Shown: positions 55,532-64,000 of the stretch, in pieces
How positions within the stretch are numbered: the stretch's first letter is position 1
Layout: each line of letters begins with the position of its first letter
Assembly: GCF_003852895.1 (NCBI RefSeq)
Contig: NZ_QUSW01000002.1
Coordinates: forward strand, 124,001-188,000
Reading direction: 5' to 3'
DNA length: 64,000 bases
Source of the DNA: Rhizobacter terrae
GTDB taxonomy: Bacteria > Pseudomonadota > Gammaproteobacteria > Burkholderiales > Burkholderiaceae_C
The notes under the pieces: model-generated
What the model was told of the DNA's origin: nothing
Seen by the model: the letters and a program-made list of their open reading frames with translations, nothing else
Databases searched by the model: none
Made by a program: the position numbers and the translations under genes

Positions 55532-55981
55532 TCAGCGGGTTTCGATGGCCAGCTTGTTGTCCACGCCGGTCACGCCCTTCTCGGCCTGGGCGATCTGGGT
55601 GGCCCGTTCGCGAGCGCCTTCATTAGGCGCCGAGCCGTAGAGCGACACGTGGCCTTCCTTGGTGTCCACGTTCACGCGCAGGGCGCTCAGTTCCTTGTCC
55701 TTCGCAATGCCGGCCTTCACGGCAGCAGTGATGGCCATGTCGTTCACCGAGGCCGAGACCTGCTCGGAGGCGTCCTTGGTCTTCTGTGCCGCCTCGCCCG
55801 CGCCCTGCTTGGCGGTGTCCTTCACTTCCTTGGCGGCCTTGTCGACCTGGGCGACGCCCTGGTCGATGGTCTGGCCGACCTTCTGGCCGACGGTGCGGCC
55901 GTCGTCCGCCTTGTTGCAGGCCGCCAGGCCCAGGGCCATGGCGAAGGCGCTCATGGCGGCAAAGAATGCGATTGCTCTCAT
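55532..55981 (-). CDS. BON domain lipoprotein (OsmY-like)
   Basis: A 149-residue envelope protein with a lipobox (LAAC, Cys22), an Ala/Lys/Gln-rich helical stretch (residues 30-80, repeated VGQxVGQxID, DKAAKEVKDTAKQG) and one BON domain (ITAAVKAGIAKDKELSALRV, VDTKEGHVSLYGSAPNEGAR, EKGVTGVDNKLAI). BON proteins bind phospholipid or stabilise the envelope under osmotic stress. It lies 13 bases after the lipocalin stop on the same strand, so the pair is an operon. The palindromic terminator lies just past its stop. Confidence 0.88.
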   Translation of the reverse strand: MRAIAFFAAMSAFAMALGLAACNKADDGRTVGQKVGQTIDQGVAQVDKAAKEVKDTAKQGAGEAAQKTKDASEQVSASVNDMAITAAVKAGIAKDKELSALRVNVDTKEGHVSLYGSAPNEGARERATQIAQAEKGVTGVDNKLAIETR

Positions 55982-55994
55982 GGTGGTGGTCCTT

Positions 55995-56624
55995 TCAGAC
56001 GGTGAGCCGCGGCGGCGCCACGGACGGGGAAACAACTTGCTGCTGCACGTGCTGCGGGGTGAGCACCAGTCGCTCCACCGGGAAACGCTGGGCGCGCAGG
56101 CGGGCAATGATGTCGTCATAGGTCGCCGCATCGATGCCGGGCAGCCGCGAGAGGATCCACAGCGAGCCTCGCGAGGGATCGCTGACCACGGCGTGCCGGT
56201 AGCCCTCGTCGATCATCACGACCCAGTGGTCGGCATGCGTGCCCGGCCACCAGCTCAGCCACGGCGGCACGTAGCTCAGGCTCAGCCGCGCCGGGTCGTT
56301 CCCCGACAGCGCCGCATGTCCGACGGACACCGCGACGCGGTCATCCGCATCCCGGCAGCGGTGGATCACCTCCAGGCCGCCATCGACCTGCAGCCGGTAG
56401 GTGGCGGTCGCATCGTGTCGGCAGCGCGACTGCATCTTGTTGGGCAGCCGTGCCACCTCGAACCACACGCCGCCGAAGCGCATCAGGTCCAGGTGCTCGA
56501 CGCTGTGCACGGGCGGCGATGCGGTGGCCACGCTCATCACGATGGCCGCCACCGCAGTCGCGATGCCTGCGAGCTTCGCGGCGATGCCCGAAACGCCGGC
56601 GGTGAAGATGGAGCCGGTCGGCAT
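55995..56624 (-). CDS. Bacterial lipocalin family protein (Blc-like)
   Basis: A 209-residue lipocalin with an N-terminal hydrophobic signal or anchor (AGIATAVAAIVMSVATA). The GxW motif is in LMRFGGVWFEVARLPNKMQS (Trp54). Further barrel strands are ATATYRLQVDGGLEVIHRC, ARLSLSYVPPWLSWWPGTHA, DHWVVMIDEGYRHAVVSDPS and SLWILSRLPG, followed by the C-terminal helix. It probably carries or repairs membrane lipids. A strong AAGGAGG lies before the ATG. The BON lipoprotein gene follows, giving an envelope-maintenance pair. Confidence 0.87.
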   Translation of the reverse strand: MPTGSIFTAGVSGIAAKLAGIATAVAAIVMSVATASPPVHSVEHLDLMRFGGVWFEVARLPNKMQSRCRHDATATYRLQVDGGLEVIHRCRDADDRVAVSVGHAALSGNDPARLSLSYVPPWLSWWPGTHADHWVVMIDEGYRHAVVSDPSRGSLWILSRLPGIDAATYDDIIARLRAQRFPVERLVLTPQHVQQQVVSPSVAPPRLTV

Positions 56625-56818
56625 GGTGGTCCTCCTTGGCGGCACGAACGGACAGCACTTCGCCGCGCATGAAGAGACTCTAGGAACCGCCGCCTGACAC
56701 CGCCATCGGCAAGCAGCGTTTAGTGGCGTCAGACGAGTCCGACGACGTGCCTGGAATCCGCTTCGCGATTAACATGGTCCGCACAGCACCGTGCGCCAGT
56801 CACCTAGGAGACACCTCG

Positions 56819-57853
56819 ATGCCGAACCTTTCCGCTCTTCAAAACCACCAGGTCCGCCTCGCTTCCCGCCCCATCGGCGAGCCGACCCGCGAGAACTGGA
56901 GCTTCACCACCGAAGCCGTGGCCGAACCCGCCGAGGGCGGCGTGCTCATCAAGACGCTGTACCTCTCGCTGGACCCGGCGATGCGCGGCTGGATGAACGA
57001 CGCGAAGAGCTACATCCCGCCGGTGGGCATCAACGAAGTGATGCGCGCGGGCGGCATCGGCGAGGTCATCGCCTCGAAGAACCCGAACTTCGCCGTGGGC
57101 GACCTGGTCAATGCGAGCCTGGGCGTGCAGGAGTACTGCCTCATCCCGGCAGACCAGCTCAAGCGCAGCGGCATCTTCAAGATCGACACCCGCGTGGGCT
57201 CGCCCACGCAGTGGCTCAACGTGCTGGGCATGCCCGGCATGACCGGCTACTTCGGCCTGATGGACGTGGGCCAGCCCAAGGCCGGCGAAACGGTGCTCGT
57301 CTCTGGTGCGGCGGGTGCCGTGGGCCAGACGGTGGGCCAGGTCGCCAAGATCAAGGGGGCACGTGCCGTGGGCATCGCCGGCGGCAAGGCCAAGTGCGAC
57401 TTCGTGGTCAACGAGCTGGGCTTCGATGCCTGCATCGACTACAAGGCCGGCAGCGTGCGCGATGGCCTCAAGGAACATTGCCCGAACGGCGTGGACGTGT
57501 ATTTCGACAACGTGGGCGGCGAGATCCTCGACCACGTGCTCGCGAAGATCAACCGCAAGGCACGCATCATCATCTGCGGTGCCATCAGCCAGTACAACAA
57601 CACCACCGCGGTGCAGGGCCCGAAGAACTACCTGTCGCTGCTGGTCAACCGCGCCCGCATGGAAGGCATCGTCGTGTTCGACTACGCCGACCGCTACCAC
57701 CTTGCGGTGGCCGAGATGGCCGGCTACCTGAAGGACGGCCGCATGAAGTCCCGCGAGGACGTGGTCAAGGGCCTGGACACCTTCCCCGAGACCCTGATGA
57801 AGCTGTTCAAGGGCGAGAACTTCGGCAAGCTGGTGCTGCAAGTCGCGGATTGA
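56819..57853 (+). CDS. NADP-dependent oxidoreductase, zinc-free MDR (CurA/YncB-like)
   Basis: A 344-residue medium-chain reductase of the leukotriene/prostaglandin-reductase branch, which reduces activated double bonds with NADPH. The start RLASRPIGEPTRENWSF, LSLDPAMRGWMND (50-61), the nucleotide-binding SGAAGAVG (162-169), GIAGGKAKCDFVVNELGFDA and VDVYFDNVGGEILDHVL are characteristic. There are no zinc ligands. TAGGAGACACCTCG precedes the ATG, which rules out the longer reading from 56723. It is divergent from the lipocalin operon. Confidence 0.93.
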   Translation: MPNLSALQNHQVRLASRPIGEPTRENWSFTTEAVAEPAEGGVLIKTLYLSLDPAMRGWMNDAKSYIPPVGINEVMRAGGIGEVIASKNPNFAVGDLVNASLGVQEYCLIPADQLKRSGIFKIDTRVGSPTQWLNVLGMPGMTGYFGLMDVGQPKAGETVLVSGAAGAVGQTVGQVAKIKGARAVGIAGGKAKCDFVVNELGFDACIDYKAGSVRDGLKEHCPNGVDVYFDNVGGEILDHVLAKINRKARIIICGAISQYNNTTAVQGPKNYLSLLVNRARMEGIVVFDYADRYHLAVAEMAGYLKDGRMKSREDVVKGLDTFPETLMKLFKGENFGKLVLQVAD

Positions 57854-57926
57854 GCCTGTACGCCCGGGGGCTTCTCGGGGATTTCATCTGGTGCGAACCC
57901 GCGCCGCCGCCGACACTAGGGCCGCG

Positions 57927-61001
<3,075 letters not shown>

Positions 61002-61130
61002 TACAGCTTGCGACCGTCTCTTCACGCAGCTTTACCTGGGCTTGACCTTGGTGGGTGGTCCATCGCGCTCCGACGGCGTTGAATGGGTACGGCGCCGCGG
61101 ATGCGGCACCGCCAACCAGGAGAGAAACTC

Positions 61131-61541
61131 ATGCGCAGTACCAAGCTTGTCATCACCGCCGCGCTGGCAATCACCGGCGCCCTGGGCACCGGACTGGCGC
61201 AGGCTCGCGACGACGTGCAATGGTCCGTCACCATCGGCTCGGACACGCCGGTGTACACGCAGCCCGTGCAGGTGTATCGCCAGGCGCCCGTGTTCGTGGC
61301 ACCGGCTCCCGTCTATCGGCCCGCGCCTGTGGTCGCCTACCCCGGCTATCGCCACCCCACCTACTGGGACCGTGACGGCGACGGCATTCCCAACCGCTAC
61401 GACCGCCGCTACAACCCGGCCTGGGACCGCGACGGCGATGGCATTCCGAACCGCTATGACCGTGTCGACAACCGCTGGCACGACCGCGACCACGACGGCA
61501 TCCCGAACTGGCGCGACCACCACGACAACCGCCGCTGGTGA
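61131..61541 (+). CDS. Small exported protein with three calcium-loop-like repeats (136 aa)
   Basis: A signal peptide (ITAALAITGALGTGLAQA) is followed by a Pro/Val/Tyr-rich stretch (TQPVQVYRQAPVFVAPAPVY). Three repeats come next with a 19-residue period: DRDGDGIPNRYD at 80-91 and again at 99-110, then DRDHDGIPNWRD at 118-129. The DxDxDGxxN pattern is that of thrombospondin-3-type calcium loops. It is a known pattern in small secreted proteins of Burkholderiales, with no function that I can name. AGGAGA precedes the ATG. It is convergent with the peptidase gene. Confidence 0.82.
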   Translation: MRSTKLVITAALAITGALGTGLAQARDDVQWSVTIGSDTPVYTQPVQVYRQAPVFVAPAPVYRPAPVVAYPGYRHPTYWDRDGDGIPNRYDRRYNPAWDRDGDGIPNRYDRVDNRWHDRDHDGIPNWRDHHDNRRW

Positions 61542-61563
61542 GGTCGCACCCTGAGGTGGCACC

Positions 61564-63630
61564 TCAACCGGGTGCCGTCTCCAGCAGGCCGCGCTTGCGC
61601 AGCATGGCCTGCACCGTCGGGCCTCGCCCGCGGAAGGCCTCGAAGGCCTTCCCGGGCTCCAGCGAATTGCCCGACGAATAGATGAACTGGCGCAGCCTGT
61701 GCGCCGTCTGCGCATCGAACGGATTGCCCGCTTCGGCGAAGGCGTCGTAGCCGTCCGCATCCAGCACTTCGGCCCACAGGTACACGTAGTAGCCGGCGGC
61801 ATAGCTGGAGCCTGAGAACAGGTGCTGGAAGTGCGGCAGCCGGTGGTTCATGCCCACGCCGCGCGGCATGCCGATGCGCTCCAGCTCGGCCGCCTCGAAG
61901 GCGACGATGTCCGGCGCCTCGGCCGCTTCCTGCGAATGGATGGCCATGTCCACCAGCGCCGACGCGGTGTAGCGGATGGTCTCGTAGCCCTGGTTGAAAT
62001 TGCGTGCATCCTCCAGCCGCTTCACCAGCGCATCGGGAATCGGCTCGCCGCTCTGGTAGTGCCGCGCGTGCTTCTTCAGCACCTCGGGTTCGGCCAGCCA
62101 GTTCTCGAAGATCTGCGACGGCAGCTCCACGAAGTCGCGCAGCACGTTGGTGCCTGACAGTCGCTCGAAGCTCACGTTCGACAGCAGGCCGTGCAGCCCG
62201 TGGCCAAACTCATGGAACAGCGTGCGCGCGTCGTCGAAGCTCAGGAGCGTGGGCTGGCCCGGTGCACCCTTGGCGAAGTTGTTGTTGTTGACGACGATGG
62301 GCAGCACGTCCTGTCCGCCGTGGCGCGACTGCAGGCGATAGGAGCTCATCCACGCGCCGCTGCGCTTGCTGGGCCGCGCGAAGTTGTCGTGCAGGAACAC
62401 GCCCACCAGTTGGTCGCTGGCGCCGCGCACCTCGTAGACCTTCACGTCGGGGTGGTAGACCTTGATCTGCGGCTGCTCGACGAAGCGGATGCCGAACAGG
62501 CGCTGGGCACAGTCGAACACTGCCTCGACCATGCGGTCCAGCGGAAAGTAGGGCTTCACCGAGGCCTCGTCCAGGTCGTAGCGCACCTGGCGCACCTTCT
62601 CGGCCACGTAGCGCCAGTCCCAGGCTTCGATCTCATGGCTCTCGCCAAGGGAGAGCTGCATGGCCTTCAGTGCGGTGCGCTCTTCCGCCAGCGCCTTCTT
62701 CGCAGGCACCCACACCTTCATCAGCAGGTCGCTCACCGCCGAGGCCTTGCCGGCCATGGTGTCGGCCAGGCCGTAGTCGGCGTAGTTGGCGTAGCCGTGC
62801 AGTCGGACCTGCTCGCGGCGCAGGGTGAGGATCTCCCGGGCAATGGGCCGGTTGTCGTGCTCGCCGTCGTGCTCGCCGCGCGTGGTCCAGGCCTTGTACG
62901 CCTGCTCGCGCAGGTCGCGCCGCGACGAGAAGGTGAGGAAGGGCACGATGTGCGAGCGCGACAGCGTGATCACGTGGGCATCGGCGATGCCGCGGTCCAC
63001 GGCCGCCTGCCTGGCTGCAGCGCGAACGAAGTCCGGCAGGCCGGCCAGGTCTTCTTCGGTGCGCAGCAGGAGCCGGTAGCCGGACTCGTCGGCCAACACG
63101 TTCTGCGCGAAGGTGGTGGACAACTGGGCCTGCCGTTCCATCACCTGCGCATAGCGGGCCTGGGCCTTGGCGTCGAGCTTGGCACCGGCGCGCACGAAGT
63201 CGAGGTGGATGCGTTCCAGCAGGCGAACCTGCTCGGCGTTCAGGCCCAGTGCGTGGCGCTTCCCGTGCAAGCCGTCGATGCGCTTGAACAGCGCCGCATG
63301 CATGTAGATGGCGCTGTTGTGCGCTGCCACGGGCGCTGCCAGCTCGCGCTCCACCGCCTGCAGGGCGGGCGAGGTTTCGCTGGAGGTGAGGTTGTAGAAC
63401 AGCCCGTCGAGCCGGGCCAGTGCGCGGCCTGCACGGTCGAAGGCGGCCACGGTGTTGTCGAAGTCCGCCGGCTGCGGGCTGGACGCGATGGCGTCCAGTT
63501 CGGCACGGTGCTCGGCGAAGGCCGCGTCGAAGGCCGGCTTGAAGTGCTCGGGCTTGACGCGATCGAAAGGCGGGAGGCCGTAGGGCGTGTCCCAGGTCGC
63601 CAACAGGGGGTTGCTCGTGGCAAGGGTCAT
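61564..63630 (-). CDS. M3 family metallopeptidase (oligopeptidase A / Dcp-like)
   Basis: A 688-residue zinc peptidase of the M3A group. The motif FHEFGHGLHG gives the zinc ligands His473 and His477 with catalytic Glu474, and Glu502 in DFVELPSQ is the third ligand. The start NPLLATWDTPYGLPPFDRVK and the end RKRGLL are typical of both peptidyl-dipeptidase Dcp and oligopeptidase A; I cannot separate them with certainty. There is no signal peptide, so it should be cytoplasmic and clear short peptides. It is convergent with the calcium-loop protein gene. Confidence 0.93.
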   Translation of the reverse strand: MTLATSNPLLATWDTPYGLPPFDRVKPEHFKPAFDAAFAEHRAELDAIASSPQPADFDNTVAAFDRAGRALARLDGLFYNLTSSETSPALQAVERELAAPVAAHNSAIYMHAALFKRIDGLHGKRHALGLNAEQVRLLERIHLDFVRAGAKLDAKAQARYAQVMERQAQLSTTFAQNVLADESGYRLLLRTEEDLAGLPDFVRAAARQAAVDRGIADAHVITLSRSHIVPFLTFSSRRDLREQAYKAWTTRGEHDGEHDNRPIAREILTLRREQVRLHGYANYADYGLADTMAGKASAVSDLLMKVWVPAKKALAEERTALKAMQLSLGESHEIEAWDWRYVAEKVRQVRYDLDEASVKPYFPLDRMVEAVFDCAQRLFGIRFVEQPQIKVYHPDVKVYEVRGASDQLVGVFLHDNFARPSKRSGAWMSSYRLQSRHGGQDVLPIVVNNNNFAKGAPGQPTLLSFDDARTLFHEFGHGLHGLLSNVSFERLSGTNVLRDFVELPSQIFENWLAEPEVLKKHARHYQSGEPIPDALVKRLEDARNFNQGYETIRYTASALVDMAIHSQEAAEAPDIVAFEAAELERIGMPRGVGMNHRLPHFQHLFSGSSYAAGYYVYLWAEVLDADGYDAFAEAGNPFDAQTAHRLRQFIYSSGNSLEPGKAFEAFRGRGPTVQAMLRKRGLLETAPG

Positions 63631-63664
63631 GACGGTTCTCGGGGTGGGAGAACTGCCATTCTAT

Positions 63665-63686
63665 GGAGGGGCCGGCCGGCCCCTCC
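63665..63686. terminator. 22-base perfect palindrome between two minus-strand genes
   Basis: GGAGGGGCCGG and its exact reverse complement abut each other after the stop of the partial gene and before the peptidase start. It can form a strong stem (with a few central bases as loop) but has no U-run. It may reduce read-through or protect the upstream mRNA end. Confidence 0.5.
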
Positions 63687-63706
63687 CGGGGCCTCATTTG
63701 CCCCTC

Positions 63707-64000
63707 TTACTTGCCCTTCTTGATCGCGAGTTCGTCCTTCTCGTCGAAACGGCGGTCGGCGCAGTCCTTCTTGTAGGTGGCGTCGGCGGCAGTGGCGGCT
63801 TCCACGCGGGCGTTGAAGTCGTTGCTGGCCTTCTCGAAGTCGTCGATGCGCTTCTCGCGCGCATTGTTGGCCTCGACGTATTTCGCCACCATCTCCGCGT
63901 TGGTGCGGTCCAGCGCGGCGAGCTGGTCCTTCAGGGCCTGGCCGCTGGTCTGGATGTCGGCTCTTTCGGCATCCAGCTTGGACTTGACGTCGACGAGGCT
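63707..64000 (-). CDS. Hypothetical coiled-coil protein (5' part outside window)
   Basis: The last 97 codons of a gene that begins beyond the window. The visible part is nearly all helix: SLVDVKSKLDAERADIQTSG, then LKDQLAALDRTNAEMVAKYV and KRIDDFEKASNDFNARVEAA, ending in a charged tail (DELAIKKGK). One Cys occurs in YKKDCADRRFDEKDE. The pattern is that of a small periplasmic coiled-coil protein, but the signal peptide would be outside the window. An internal ATG at 63892 is not the likely start, since the frame is open and protein-like before it. Confidence 0.72.
   Translation of the reverse strand, partial: SLVDVKSKLDAERADIQTSGQALKDQLAALDRTNAEMVAKYVEANNAREKRIDDFEKASNDFNARVEAATAADATYKKDCADRRFDEKDELAIKKGK

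Overview
The window is GC-rich, densely coded DNA from a betaproteobacterium of the order Burkholderiales, most like Comamonadaceae or a close neighbour. The basis is the protein families, the codon usage, and two kinds of intergenic repeat that I recognise from that group (29.35 kb and 52.39-52.90 kb). I see no rRNA, tRNA, CRISPR array, transposase or phage gene. Both ends cut through genes.

Layout. 0-2.1 kb: a fumarylpyruvate/fumarylacetoacetate hydrolase-type gene followed by a zeta-class GST isomerase (partial), a small unknown protein and a zinc-ribbon NUDIX hydrolase. 2.1-29.3 kb: a type I secretion and giant adhesin locus, made of a LapB-like ABC exporter, a LapC-like membrane fusion protein and one 23.1-kb adhesin gene (7,699 codons). 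The adhesin has an N-terminal retention module, a mixed set of cadherin-like domains, 13 exact-length 285-bp repeats, 34 VCBS-type repeats of about 354 bp, a PA14-like domain, six RTX nonapeptides and a C-terminal secretion signal. It should be exported by the two upstream genes. The outer-membrane TolC-like partner and any LapD/LapG control genes are not in view.

29.5-39.3 kb: polysaccharide and periplasmic functions. These are a sorbosone-dehydrogenase-like lipoprotein, a secreted alpha-amylase with two CBM25 starch-binding modules, a TonB-dependent receptor just upstream of the amylase on the same strand, a DUF2891 protein, a DUF3455 lipoprotein and a GH18 chitinase-like enzyme. 39.5-46.3 kb: housekeeping and accessory genes, including two SDRs, two small cysteine phosphatases, DUF1304, an RluA-type pseudouridine synthase, an NTF2-like lipoprotein and RsgA. 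46.3-52.3 kb: a tiny secreted protein with duplicated TonB-box-like motifs, an S9 peptidase lipoprotein, a 2OG-Fe dioxygenase, a GNAT-like protein overlapping a DUF985 cupin, and a small outer-membrane barrel.

52.3-52.93 kb is non-coding and holds two divergent copies of a long inverted-repeat element in opposite orientation. 52.9-64 kb: an SDR, an S4 RNA-binding protein and a flavin-dependent (LLM) oxidoreductase whose 3' end looks frameshifted. Then come a cold-shock protein with a perfect palindromic terminator, a BON lipoprotein with a lipocalin, an MDR oxidoreductase, a five-PAS soluble hybrid histidine kinase, a calcium-loop-repeat secreted protein, an M3 peptidase and a partial coiled-coil protein.

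The most notable content is the adhesin with its very regular repeat arrays, the twin inverted repeats and the LLM frameshift. I found no clearly new defence or biosynthetic system.
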